Positions 16,688 through 25,935 of a DNA stretch of 64,000 nucleotides are shown one piece after another (the first letter of the stretch is position 1; every line of letters begins with the position of its first letter). The DNA is from Deltaproteobacteria bacterium (GTDB taxonomy: Bacteria; Bdellovibrionota; Bdellovibrionia; Bdellovibrionales; JAMPXM01). The notes beneath the pieces are model-generated. The model ran no database searches. It saw only the letters and a list, made by a program, of their open reading frames with translations, and was not told the DNA's origin. Position numbers and translations under genes: made by a program. The stretch spans positions 124,001-188,000 of the forward strand of contig JAFLCB010000007.1 in assembly GCA_017302795.1 (NCBI GenBank), written 5' to 3'.

Positions 16688-17626
16688 GTGGATTTAAAAC
16701 TCATCATCATTTGTATCGCAGCGCAAATGCAGATTTCGTTGGCTAGCTCAGAGACGGTCGGAACTTTACGCACGCCTCGCGGAGAAAACTTTTCGGGCGA
16801 AACACATCTTGTTTCTCGGCTAGAAAGCCTCGGGTTCAAGTGCGAGAACGCCTCAAAACGTCGGCAAATGTGCAGAGGAAAAGTTGAGTCTTATCCTCTG
16901 CCGGTTCGAATTTATGTACCAACTGATCAGCGACCTGGCCCCGGTATTGCGTTTCACTTTCATGGCAACAATATTGGTCCCGGCGGTCCGCAAGATTCAT
17001 CAATTCATTTTAAAAATGGTGCAGGCGACTTCGGCGCATGGTTGGATGAGGCGGATTCGAGGGACATTTTAGTCGTTCCCGAGAGCCGAGGGAAAACCAC
17101 TACCTATGATTCGATTTTCCGGCGTGATTCATTGAAAGAGACTGCAAAAAACTTTTCCCTTTTGTTGAGAGATCTTGAAAATTTAGCGGGTCAGTCGTTT
17201 TCCAAAATTGCGATATCTGGTCACAGCGCCGGATACCGTGCGATCGGCGCACTTGGATTGGCCCGCGCTGCAGATCCAAGTTCCGAGCTTAATCGAGTTT
17301 CTACGATCGGACTTTTTGACGCAGTCTATGGAAGAACTGCAGAACTTGTTTCTTGGATTCCTCATTTAAAAAGCCGTTCCGGAGTCTTTTATTGCGTCTA
17401 TGCAGAACATGGTGGGACCGTCAATCAAGGGCCTGGTGATCAGAGAGCAATGAACGAATGGCTAGAGAAAAACGAGGGGCTAATTCCTGTTTCACACGCA
17501 AAAGGCAAAACCACTTCGGGGTTGTCGGTAACGACGACGACCGCAGAGCACATGGATGTTTTAAAAGACGGCCGGTTTTCAGACTATTTGCGAGTACAAA
17601 AGTCCGATACGCGTCAGAAGAAGTAA
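16688..17626 (+). CDS. secreted alpha/beta-hydrolase-fold protein
   Basis: About 312 aa. The N-terminal LKLIIICIAAQMQISLASSE resembles a signal peptide. The core has AFHFHGNN (oxyanion-loop strand), the nucleophile elbow ISGHSAGYRAIG (GxSxG, Ser as nucleophile), an Asp after GLFDAVYG, and a late histidine in TAEHMDV, giving a plausible Ser-Asp-His triad. An esterase or lipase acting in the periplasm or outside the cell is the likely role. The GTG at 16688 is used because the TTG at 16676 leaves only 1 nt after AAAGGA; both are possible. It lies 18 nt after azlD. Confidence 0.7.
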   Translation: MDLKLIIICIAAQMQISLASSETVGTLRTPRGENFSGETHLVSRLESLGFKCENASKRRQMCRGKVESYPLPVRIYVPTDQRPGPGIAFHFHGNNIGPGGPQDSSIHFKNGAGDFGAWLDEADSRDILVVPESRGKTTTYDSIFRRDSLKETAKNFSLLLRDLENLAGQSFSKIAISGHSAGYRAIGALGLARAADPSSELNRVSTIGLFDAVYGRTAELVSWIPHLKSRSGVFYCVYAEHGGTVNQGPGDQRAMNEWLEKNEGLIPVSHAKGKTTSGLSVTTTTAEHMDVLKDGRFSDYLRVQKSDTRQKK

Positions 17627-17640
17627 AGGCGATTTCAAAG

Positions 17641-18336
17641 ATGTTTGCACCAAAGATTCCCAAAAAGTTTCGTCCGCGAGGTTACGACGTACTTTACGAA
17701 GACCGAGATATGATTGTAGGCAACAAAGCGCCTGGTTTTTTAACGGTGGCGGCGATGTGGGAAAAAGAAAACACGATCCACGCTATCCTCAATAATTATA
17801 TTCGTAAGGGTAGCGTTCAATCGCGAAAATCTGCCTACGTGGTTCATCGACTTGATCAGGCGACGTCCGGTGTTCTTGTATTTGCAAAAACTCCTGAGGC
17901 TCAAGATTTCTTAAAAGAGAACTGGAAATCAACCGAGAAAATTTATTTTGCGATCGTACGAGGTCAGCTGAAAAAGAAGAAGGACTTAATCACGAGTTAC
18001 CTCCAGGAAGATGATGACTATGTAGTGCATTCCTCCAGCGATCCCGAAAAAGGAAAGCTTGCGCAAACAGAGTACGAGGTCGTCAAAGAGGCTTCGCAAA
18101 TGAGCCTTGTACGAATCAACCTCTTAACTGGAAAAAAAAATCAAATCCGCGTTCACATGGCAGACTTGGGTCACCCTTTGGTGGGTGACGTGAAGTACGG
18201 AAAAGAAAAATCGCCGAAAGCACAGCTGATGCTACATGCCCATTCAATCGAGTTCACACATCCGTTTAGCCGAAAGCGGATCAAAGTTGAGGCTCCAGTA
18301 CCAGAATACTTTTATCGTCTCATCGGTGATTTTTGA
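17641..18336 (+). CDS. RluA family RNA pseudouridine synthase
   Basis: 231 aa from the ATG at 17641. The catalytic motif HRLDQATSGVLVFAKT carries the active-site aspartate; RINLLTGKKNQIRVHMADLG and HPLVGDVKYG are the other RluA landmarks. No S4 domain is present, so this is a short form acting on rRNA or tRNA uridines. It begins 14 nt after the hydrolase gene on the same strand; the upstream-open frame inside that gene is rejected. It converges on the second RND gene. Confidence 0.93.
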   Translation: MFAPKIPKKFRPRGYDVLYEDRDMIVGNKAPGFLTVAAMWEKENTIHAILNNYIRKGSVQSRKSAYVVHRLDQATSGVLVFAKTPEAQDFLKENWKSTEKIYFAIVRGQLKKKKDLITSYLQEDDDYVVHSSSDPEKGKLAQTEYEVVKEASQMSLVRINLLTGKKNQIRVHMADLGHPLVGDVKYGKEKSPKAQLMLHAHSIEFTHPFSRKRIKVEAPVPEYFYRLIGDF

Positions 18337-18354
18337 ATCTTGGCAAGGCCAAAA

Positions 18355-21300
18355 TTAAATGACTGTTTCGTCGTGGCCAAAGAATTTTCGATATTTCGTC
18401 AAGAACCAGTTCTGAAATCGATCAATATAAATATGTGAAGCGGGAATCACGACCAGAGTCAGAAGGGTAGAGCTAATCGTTCCACCGATGACAACAATTC
18501 CAAGACTGGTGCGCGATTTGGAGGCTTCGTTCAAGCCGATCGCAACCGGGATCATACCTGCGATCAATGCGAGGCTCGTCATTAAGATCGGGCGCAAGCG
18601 TGTTTCGCCCGCTTCAATCAATGCAGCGATTCGTGTTGCCGTCGGGTCGGATCCTTCTGGAGCTAGTTTCTGTTTTTTAACTGTATAGTCGATTAAGAGG
18701 ATCGAGTTTTTAGTAGCAAGGCCCATTAACATCACACAGCCGATCATCGAGAATAAGTCGAAGCTAGAGCGGGTAATCGCCAGAGCGATGAACGCCCCGC
18801 TCGCAGCGAGCGGGATAACGAGCATAATTGTGAACGGCGTAAAGAAAGAACCAAAGAGACTAGCAAGCACCAGGAAAATGAACATCGCCCCTAGGCCAAG
18901 GGAAACGAGAATGTTTGTCATGAGTTCGGAAAAGCGTTCGGCCTCTCCGACAAAGGCGTAACTCACACCTGGTGGTGGCTTGAGTTCAGTCTTGAAGAGC
19001 TCGTTCAGTTCTTTTATGGCGCCGCCGATGCCACCGCCACCAGGGGTGATATCAGCCGTAATCTGAATGTAGCGAGATCGGTTCTCGCGAAGGACAGTGG
19101 TCGGGCCTTTGATTTCATTTAAAGTCGCGACTGAAGTTAAAGGGACCAATCGATTGGAGAGATTCGGTACGTGAAGCGAGCTGAATTGCTTTTTTAAATC
19201 TCTTTGATCGTCCTCTAGTCTCACGCGAATATTGTAGTCGATGCCTTTTTCGCGAAAGGTCGCTGGCGTACGACCTTCGATCATTGCGCGAAGTTCCTCG
19301 CCAATTGATCCCATCGTGACGCCAGTAAATGCCGCAGGTTCTGGTTTCAGCACAACTTGAAACTCGGGCTTGCCGCTTCGATAAGTGCTGTCCGCTTGTT
19401 TAAGAGCGCTCATTTTTGAGAGTCGCTCGACGACTTTTTCAGAGAAGGGGACGATTGCGTCTAAGTCTTGCCCGATGATGTTCAGGTTAAAGGCGCGGCC
19501 GCCTTGAGACGATTGATCTGTCACGATCGGCTTGTAAACAAGAAAAGGTTTAACTGCTTCTGTGACAAGGTTCTTCATTTGTGTGGTGTTTTCTTTTCGT
19601 TGCTTTGACTTTACCAACCGCACAAAGAGGCTCGACTTATTGCTTTCGCTTTGTCCGCTTCCGACCGTCGTCAAGATATCTTCCACTTGCGGAAACCCGC
19701 GCAGCACGGCCTCAACTTTGGCAGCCACTTCGTCGGTGGCGTTTAGGCTGGAGCCTGCCGGAAGTTCGAGATGGACAAAAAACTCGCCGTTGTCTTGTGG
19801 AGGCATAAACGTAAACGGAACTGTCGTTGCGATCCCGATCGAAGCGAAAAATACGCCGAGGGATGCGAGCATGGTTTTGATCGGATGCTTTAGGCACCAT
19901 CCTAATAGCCGCGCGTACCTTTTTTCTAAATCCGACTGAAAGCGGTCGAAAGCTTTCAAGACTTTTTTATTTCCTCGCGTAATGAAATTCTTCGGCTCGC
20001 TGTTGTGCAGACCACCGCCGCCCGCGTAAGCAGAAAGAGCTGGAGCGACAAACAGGCCGTCGAAGAGGCTCACAAGCATCGCAAAGCAAACCGTCAGACC
20101 AAATTCGGTGAAGAACTGGCCGACGATGCCGTCTAAATTTCCGATCGGACCAAAAACGGCAAGAATCGTTGCGGTTGTCGCGATAACAGCAAGAGTCACT
20201 TCCTCGGTACCGAGCACGGCTGCTTTTTTCGGCGACAGGCCCTGTTCGAGTTTTCGAAAAATGTTTTCACGAACTACGATGGCATCATCGACCAAAAGAC
20301 CAATCACAAGACTCAGCGCCAAGAGGCTCATTATGTTTAGTGAAAATCCAAAGAGAGACATGAAAATGAATGCGCCCAAAATCGAATTCGGAAGTGCGAA
20401 GCCCGTGATTAAGGTCGACTTCATGCTGCCAAGAAAAAAGTAGACGACAATGATAGTCAGGATCGTACCAAACGCGATTGATTCATAGACGTCATACACA
20501 TTGGCGCGAATTCGGCGACTTGCATCGTTCACCAGCTTCAGATTGGCTTTGATACCTTGGGCTTTGAGATCAGCGTTTATCTTATCAATTTTCGCAATAA
20601 CATCATCCGCGACTTTCACGGTGTTAGCGCCGGACTGTCGAAAAACATTGAAGAGGAGTGCTTTTTTGCCGTTAAACCGCGATCTTGAAGTTTCATCCTG
20701 AAGCGCGTTGGTGATTGTAGACAGCCGGCCGACGGTGATGGGGTAGGACATATCTGTTGCTCGGATAACCGTGTTCGAGATTTCCTCGACCGTCTTAAAC
20801 TCAGCTAGTGTTCTGTAGGACTGTTCAATTGCCCCCGCGGTAGTTTTTCCAATGGGAACATTTCGACCGTTGGTCGCAAGAGCAGAAACCACGCTGCGTG
20901 CAGGAATATCGGCTGCGACCAGTTTTCGATGATCAAGCTGAACATGGATTTCACGCTTTCGTCCGCCGATGATATCGACTTGGCCCACTTGATCGACTTG
21001 TTCAAACTGCGGCGCAATTCGTTCCTTTGCGAGATCATAAATCTCGGCATCTGACATTTCCGCTTGAAGTGCGATCCCAAGAATTGGTGCGTCCGATGGA
21101 CTTACTTTTCTTGTGATGGGCATATCGACATCGTCGGGCAAAAATCCAACAGCGTTGGTAACCTTGGCCCGCACTTGTTGCTCTACATAATCCAGGTTCG
21201 ACTCGAGCGCAAATTCGGCAATGACGAGACTGAAACCTTCTTGATTGCGGGAGGAGATTTTTTTTACTCCAGAAATCGTCGCGATTTGTTCCTCGAGTAT

Positions 21301-21495
21301 TCTTGAGACTGCACTTTCAACTTCTTGTGGGCCGGCCCCTGGATAAGTTGTGACGACGATAATCGTTGGGAAGTTGACATCCGGGTACAAATCAATCGGT
21401 AGCTTTTTGAGCGCCAGAAGTCCGAGTGCTGTAAGTAAAATAACAATGCTAGCGATAAAGATTGGATGCCGAACGGAGAGTTTAGCAGGCGTCAT
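18355..21495 (-). CDS. RND efflux transporter (HAE1 family), stand-alone
   Basis: 1046 aa, a paralogue of the pump at 2495-5683. It has the TM4 aspartates (IGLLVDDAIVVRENIFR), the TM10 lysine (GLATKNSILLIDYT) and the conserved CFAML.SLFD and NSILGAFIFMS segments. A proton-driven exporter in the inner membrane. Neither an adaptor nor a TolC-like gene is adjacent, so partners must be encoded elsewhere, perhaps including the TolC-like protein at 5697-7130. The ATG at 21495 gives MTPAKLSVRHPIF, matching the family start. Confidence 0.95.
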   Translation of the reverse strand: MTPAKLSVRHPIFIASIVILLTALGLLALKKLPIDLYPDVNFPTIIVVTTYPGAGPQEVESAVSRILEEQIATISGVKKISSRNQEGFSLVIAEFALESNLDYVEQQVRAKVTNAVGFLPDDVDMPITRKVSPSDAPILGIALQAEMSDAEIYDLAKERIAPQFEQVDQVGQVDIIGGRKREIHVQLDHRKLVAADIPARSVVSALATNGRNVPIGKTTAGAIEQSYRTLAEFKTVEEISNTVIRATDMSYPITVGRLSTITNALQDETSRSRFNGKKALLFNVFRQSGANTVKVADDVIAKIDKINADLKAQGIKANLKLVNDASRRIRANVYDVYESIAFGTILTIIVVYFFLGSMKSTLITGFALPNSILGAFIFMSLFGFSLNIMSLLALSLVIGLLVDDAIVVRENIFRKLEQGLSPKKAAVLGTEEVTLAVIATTATILAVFGPIGNLDGIVGQFFTEFGLTVCFAMLVSLFDGLFVAPALSAYAGGGGLHNSEPKNFITRGNKKVLKAFDRFQSDLEKRYARLLGWCLKHPIKTMLASLGVFFASIGIATTVPFTFMPPQDNGEFFVHLELPAGSSLNATDEVAAKVEAVLRGFPQVEDILTTVGSGQSESNKSSLFVRLVKSKQRKENTTQMKNLVTEAVKPFLVYKPIVTDQSSQGGRAFNLNIIGQDLDAIVPFSEKVVERLSKMSALKQADSTYRSGKPEFQVVLKPEPAAFTGVTMGSIGEELRAMIEGRTPATFREKGIDYNIRVRLEDDQRDLKKQFSSLHVPNLSNRLVPLTSVATLNEIKGPTTVLRENRSRYIQITADITPGGGGIGGAIKELNELFKTELKPPPGVSYAFVGEAERFSELMTNILVSLGLGAMFIFLVLASLFGSFFTPFTIMLVIPLAASGAFIALAITRSSFDLFSMIGCVMLMGLATKNSILLIDYTVKKQKLAPEGSDPTATRIAALIEAGETRLRPILMTSLALIAGMIPVAIGLNEASKSRTSLGIVVIGGTISSTLLTLVVIPASHIYIDRFQNWFLTKYRKFFGHDETVI

Positions 21496-21540
21496 CCCGG
21501 GACTTTAATCGCGGAACAACTGGTTTGGGCAAGTCATATT

Positions 21541-22251
21541 CTATGTGATATCAAACAGAATAAACTCGCAAGCCTCCAAGGCTAAAATGGAGATAACAAG
21601 ATCGCTAGCAACTGTGTTTTCAACGGAAATAGCATCGCCTGTTTGGGCCTCATTTCCGTTGACGTTGATGCGACCGCGGATCAATTGAATCCACGCACCG
21701 CGTTTTTGCCGTAAAGGGAAGTTGACCGTCTGGTTCTGTGGCAAGCGCGAGATATGCATGTCGACGTCCTGCTTGATGCTGATTGAGCCATCCCGACCAT
21801 TAGAGGAAATCACAAGTACGAGGTCCTGTTGACTGATTTGTGACTCGAACGACCGTTGGCCATATCCAGGGGTCCCACCGTGTTCCTTCGGTTGAATCCA
21901 GATTTGAAAAAAATGAGTTTCGCCTTCGGGATTGACGTTGTATTCAGAGTGAACGACTCCGCTTCCAGCGCTCATTCGTTGAACCTCGCCCGGTCTAATG
22001 ATCGCTTTTGTCCCCATTGAATCCTTGTGCTCGAGTGCACCGGTGACGACATACGAGATGATTTCCATATCGCGATGTGGGTGAGAACCAAATCCTGTTC
22101 CGCTGGCAATTCGGTCTTCATTGATAACTCGAAGCGAACGAAATCCCATGTGTTTTGGGTCATGGTAATCGGCGAATGAAAAAGTGTGACGAGACTTTAG
22201 CCACCCATGATTTGCTAGACCTCGTTCGTCGGATTTCCTTAGTTGAAACAT
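21541..22251 (-). CDS. pirin family protein (YhhW-like bicupin)
   Basis: 236 aa from the ATG at 22251 (GGCGGAG upstream). The N-terminal cupin has the pirin signature: FSFADYHDP, then GFGSHPHRDMEIISYVVTGA with two metal histidines, and later SAGSGVVHSEYN with the third histidine and glutamate. The E. coli homologue YhhW binds a divalent metal and has quercetinase activity; the physiological role is unclear. The frame is open six codons further to 22269, but the ribosome site favours 22251. Confidence 0.92.
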   Translation of the reverse strand: MFQLRKSDERGLANHGWLKSRHTFSFADYHDPKHMGFRSLRVINEDRIASGTGFGSHPHRDMEIISYVVTGALEHKDSMGTKAIIRPGEVQRMSAGSGVVHSEYNVNPEGETHFFQIWIQPKEHGGTPGYGQRSFESQISQQDLVLVISSNGRDGSISIKQDVDMHISRLPQNQTVNFPLRQKRGAWIQLIRGRINVNGNEAQTGDAISVENTVASDLVISILALEACEFILFDIT

Positions 22252-22495
22252 AATTTCTCCGCCTTCCATCTGGACATGAAACGCTTCACATTGGGGATCA
22301 ACGTTATAATGTATCGCATAGTTATGTCCATTGCTCGACTCAATAGAATAGCAGTTTGAACGAGGTCAGAAACGATGAATAGGCTTCGGTGGTCGTTTTT
22401 CTTTCGGGAAATAGGTCCAAGATCGACCCTGCTTGGCATCTGCTCTTTGATTGGAGCCAGGCTACTGTCAAATGGTAGGCTGAAACGGGTTTGGC

Positions 22496-23710
22496 TTAAT
22501 CGACGTTTTCGAATGCTCTGAGGTAGGACTCGGGTAGGCGCTTTTTCAGCTCTGGGTGTTTGCGCAAATCTGCTGCGACGTCTTTTCTGAAATCGCCAAA
22601 GATCTTGTCGATGTCTCTGAACAGCAACTCAAGGTCGGATCTTGGTGCAAAGATTTGTTGGAAAAATGGCAGTTGATCGTGAAGCCAATCAACAATGCTC
22701 GAGAATGGAATGCGCTGATGGTCTTCCGAAAACTTTTCTTTCAGAGACAAATCAACATGAAACGGCACGAGTTCAGCAGCGCTGAATTGGCCCTCGGGCA
22801 ACCGGCCATATTTCCACGCAGTTAGAATTTCAAGCGTCGACTTTTTTATCGCTTCCAGAGGTATCGCAAAAACCGGGTCGTTTTCATTTTCGTCAACTCG
22901 AAGATATTGATCTCCGCGCGTCCGCCAGCGATCTCCACGCGAGTTCTGTACCTTGAGGCCGAATTCCTTTTGGCTACCGAACATTTGTCCATCATTTTCA
23001 TGAAGGAGAATTGCAAGAATATCGGCTCTGGTTTCTTTAAAGGGACCTGATAATTCTGCCTTTGCCCATCTTTTTATTTGTGTTCGTGGCAAACGAACGT
23101 GGCCGGCGGCAAATCCGTCGGAGAGATAGTGATCGGCGAAAGCATTGGTAATCAGTGCTTGACGAAGATACTTGGCACTCGCAGAAGCACTTTGATGACG
23201 CATCTCGTAGGACTGTTTTGCAAGCTGAAGTGCTTTAGCATGCAGACGAACATAGGCTTTCATATTCTGCCAACCGAAGTGATCGTAGTTTTGCGATACG
23301 ATTTCTAAAAATCCTGACACAAAGAAAACTCCGTACAGGGTACAGTCGATATACTTGGGTTCATGGGGCTGATGGGTTGGGTGACTATGGCGCAACCGCT
23401 TTGCGCACGTGATCACCTGCTTGATTCCTTGGTCTGTATCTTTGTAAAGCGCGTCAGGGTCCGCATAGTAATCAGCGGACGCAATCAGCTCACCGTAGGT
23501 AAATTTCAACTTGCGGTCTTGACGATATATTTTGTTGGTTGGACAGTCGCTTGGGGGAAGTCCGATCTCTTGGCAGGCCTTTTGTGCGCCGATCTCGCCG
23601 AGTTCTAAGTGCTCGCCTTCCGACCATTTTGAGTCGATGTCGCTGCGGGCGTGAAGAGGAAAAAAATGGAAGATGCTAAAAGCGAAAGTAAGAACAGATT
23701 TACTATTCAT
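22496..23710 (-). CDS. secreted zinc-dependent phospholipase C / S1-P1 nuclease-like protein
   Basis: 404 aa with a signal peptide (SVLTFAFSIFHFFPLHA, cleavage near ARS). The centre carries ALITNAFADHYLSDGFAAGH, an HxxxD....H arrangement like the zinc-binding helix pair of bacterial phospholipase C and S1/P1 nucleases. Earlier histidines (AKRLRHSHPTHQPHEP) could supply other ligands. This suggests an exported metal-dependent phosphoesterase, inferred from motif spacing rather than full similarity. Function unproven. Confidence 0.6.
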   Translation of the reverse strand: MNSKSVLTFAFSIFHFFPLHARSDIDSKWSEGEHLELGEIGAQKACQEIGLPPSDCPTNKIYRQDRKLKFTYGELIASADYYADPDALYKDTDQGIKQVITCAKRLRHSHPTHQPHEPKYIDCTLYGVFFVSGFLEIVSQNYDHFGWQNMKAYVRLHAKALQLAKQSYEMRHQSASASAKYLRQALITNAFADHYLSDGFAAGHVRLPRTQIKRWAKAELSGPFKETRADILAILLHENDGQMFGSQKEFGLKVQNSRGDRWRTRGDQYLRVDENENDPVFAIPLEAIKKSTLEILTAWKYGRLPEGQFSAAELVPFHVDLSLKEKFSEDHQRIPFSSIVDWLHDQLPFFQQIFAPRSDLELLFRDIDKIFGDFRKDVAADLRKHPELKKRLPESYLRAFENVD

Positions 23711-23801
23711 TAAAATCTGTTTCGGAAGAATTTAAGCATTTTTAGAGTTGCGCCGGAGGTCTAGTGGCATAAACTCGACTTTCAATTTGGAGGGAACTCA
23801 G

Positions 23802-24848
23802 ATGATTCAAGCAAAAGGTCTCGCCGCAATGTCTGCATCGACGGAACTTGTTCCGTTTTCTTTTGATCGCCGTGAACCCCGAGAGCACGATGTCTTGATC
23901 GATATAAAGTTTAGCGGAATTTGCCATTCCGACATCCATCAGGCTCGCAACGAGTGGGGTGGTTCGATGTATCCTATGGTTCCGGGGCACGAGATCGCCG
24001 GAGTGGTTAAAGCTGTTGGTACCAAAGTGACGAAGCACAAGGTCGGGGATCACGTGGGCATCGGTTGTTTCGTGGATTCTTGCCGGACCTGTGCACACTG
24101 CGAACAGTCACTTGATCAATATTGCCTAGAAGGAAACACACAGACCTATAACTCGAAAGAGCGCGATGGAAAGTCCATCACTATGGGTGGATATTCGAAT
24201 GTGATCGTTGCCGATGAAAACTATGTTCTAAGGATTCCAAAATCAATTCCTCTGGATAAAGCAGCACCTCTTCTTTGCGCCGGCATCACGCTTTATTCGC
24301 CATTGACACATTGGAAAGCTGGGCCCGGAAAGAAAGTTGGAATCATGGGGCTTGGAGGTTTGGGCCACATGGGCGTGAAGATCGCGAAAGCACTTGGCGC
24401 GAACGTCACTGTGTTAAGTCACTCGGACCGAAAACGCGAAGATGCAATGAAGATGGGTGCGCACCACTTTGTTTCGACAAATGACAAGGCGGCGCTGAAC
24501 AAACTTGCGTGTTCTTTTGATTTAATTATCAACACCGTTTCGTCGGCAGATATCAATATGCACGAATTCTTCGCGCTCTTAAAATTGGACGCAACACTGG
24601 TGGCTGTCGGCGCACCTGATCGACCGCTGGCGATTTCGCCATTTCCATTGATCATGATGCGCCGAAATTACGCGGGCTCAGTCATTGGATCGATCAAAGA
24701 GACTCAAGAAATGTTAGATTTCTGCGCGAAACACGAAATCGTGCCGGAGATCGAAGTAATTTCCCCGGCGCAAGTAAACGAAGCTTACGAGCGAGTGCTT
24801 AAGAGCGACGTTCGTTATCGCTTTGTTATGGATATGGGGAACCTGTAG
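23802..24848 (+). CDS. zinc-dependent alcohol dehydrogenase (YahK/cinnamyl-alcohol type)
   Basis: 348 aa from the ATG at 23802 with GGAGG 8 nt upstream. The catalytic zinc site is CHSDIH and GHEIAG. The structural zinc cysteines are in DSCRTCAHCEQSLDQYC. The NAD(P) Rossmann motif GLGGLGHMGVKIAKALGA follows, with SHSDRKRE suggesting NADPH preference as in YahK. A medium-chain dehydrogenase that reduces aldehydes in the cytoplasm. It ends convergently with the cyclase gene. Confidence 0.95.
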   Translation: MIQAKGLAAMSASTELVPFSFDRREPREHDVLIDIKFSGICHSDIHQARNEWGGSMYPMVPGHEIAGVVKAVGTKVTKHKVGDHVGIGCFVDSCRTCAHCEQSLDQYCLEGNTQTYNSKERDGKSITMGGYSNVIVADENYVLRIPKSIPLDKAAPLLCAGITLYSPLTHWKAGPGKKVGIMGLGGLGHMGVKIAKALGANVTVLSHSDRKREDAMKMGAHHFVSTNDKAALNKLACSFDLIINTVSSADINMHEFFALLKLDATLVAVGAPDRPLAISPFPLIMMRRNYAGSVIGSIKETQEMLDFCAKHEIVPEIEVISPAQVNEAYERVLKSDVRYRFVMDMGNL

Positions 24849-24897
24849 ACTGAAAGCCTAATCATCGGCAATGTTTGCTCATTGCTGGGATATCTGC

Positions 24898-25548
24898 TTA
24901 GGACATTCGCGGTGCACGATGCTTCGCCGCGAGGTCCGCTTCCGAAACTTCAAAGATCTCAATTCCATCATCGATTCCGCGCATCCGATATTTGCCATGA
25001 TGGGTCCATGTCAAATTTTTTCCTTCGAAATCTGTGATGAGATGTTTGGACTTCTCATAGACGTTGCTACTTATATAGATTTGTTCGCCTTCTGCTAGTG
25101 CTTCCACACGGGAAGCTCGATTGACGACCTTGCCGAAAATGTCCAGCTGACCTTGAATATGCTCAACGCCGACTTCACCCACGTGGATCCCTACGCGGAC
25201 TTTGACGTCATCAAGAATTCCCTCAGGTTTGTTTGCATTGAATTTTCTCAACTCCTTTTGGATTTTGAGTGCAGCCAAAACAGCGTTGTGAGGATCAGAA
25301 AAGACAGCCATAACCGAATCGCCGCAGTGTTTGACGACTTTGCCGTTATAAAGCTGTTCGACTGGTGAGTCGATCAGGGCATCGTGAAGCCGTCGCAAAT
25401 TTGCCGAGTAATGGTCGCCACGGTTTTCTGTGATCTCTGTGAAGCCCTGAATATCAGTGAACATAACTGTAAGGATCGACGATTGATGGGTCGTTCGATA
25501 CTCATCAATAGTTTTGATCTCCAGATCATTGAGTGCTGATACGGCCAC
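24898..25548 (-). CDS. adenylate/guanylate cyclase domain protein (class III)
   Basis: 216 aa, essentially a single cyclase catalytic domain. First metal aspartate in TVMFTDIQGFTEI, second in KHCGDSVMAVF, then RVGIHVGEVGVEHIQGQLDIFGKVVNRASRVEALAEG with the transition-state Asn/Arg pair (VNRASR). All catalytic residues look present, so it should make cAMP or cGMP as a soluble homodimer. No sensory domain is fused; the partner or input is unknown. Confidence 0.9.
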   Translation of the reverse strand: MAVSALNDLEIKTIDEYRTTHQSSILTVMFTDIQGFTEITENRGDHYSANLRRLHDALIDSPVEQLYNGKVVKHCGDSVMAVFSDPHNAVLAALKIQKELRKFNANKPEGILDDVKVRVGIHVGEVGVEHIQGQLDIFGKVVNRASRVEALAEGEQIYISSNVYEKSKHLITDFEGKNLTWTHHGKYRMRGIDDGIEIFEVSEADLAAKHRAPRMS

Positions 25549-25935
25549 TTTTTGCCCCTCGTTTACAAATCAAGATCTGTTTAAAGTACCATATTTGTTT
25601 GACCGCTCTTTCCTTTAGTCGGCGCATTCAGTCCGACTGTTTCAATTTGAAACATTGCAAGTCATTCATTGCTCTAGCCCTCACAATCTTATCCCGAAAA
25701 TGCGCATTGCCCCCTGTTAGGGATTTCGACAATCTAAGCAGTTGAAACGACTTCCTAAATGAGAGCACCCCTGGGGGGTGTCAGGAATGTCCGCAATCTA
25801 ATTGCTTCGAAACTGCGCCGGCGACCTCGGCGCAGTTTTTCTTTAAAATAAGTGAAATTGATAAGTTACATCGTATTTGTAGACGATGCTTCCGGCCGGC
25901 TCGACTCTTGGACTATAGATCGAACCGGAGGAACT
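25549..25935. other. intergenic region with terminator and possible small transcript
   Basis: 387 bp between the divergent cyclase gene and the next plus-strand gene. It contains a GC-rich hairpin CACCCC-TG-GGGGTG near 25767-25780 and a strong plus-strand terminator at 25811-25843, although no plus-strand gene precedes it. It could hold a small RNA or a regulatory leader that terminates before the 25936 gene. I could not identify a promoter or known riboswitch motif. Confidence 0.4.
25811..25843 (+). terminator. rho-independent terminator without an upstream plus-strand gene
   Basis: AACTGCGCC - 9-nt loop - GGCGCAGTT followed by TTTCTTT. A perfect 9-bp stem and T tract 93 bp upstream of the start codon at 25936. 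It may terminate a leader or a small RNA. Confidence 0.8.
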
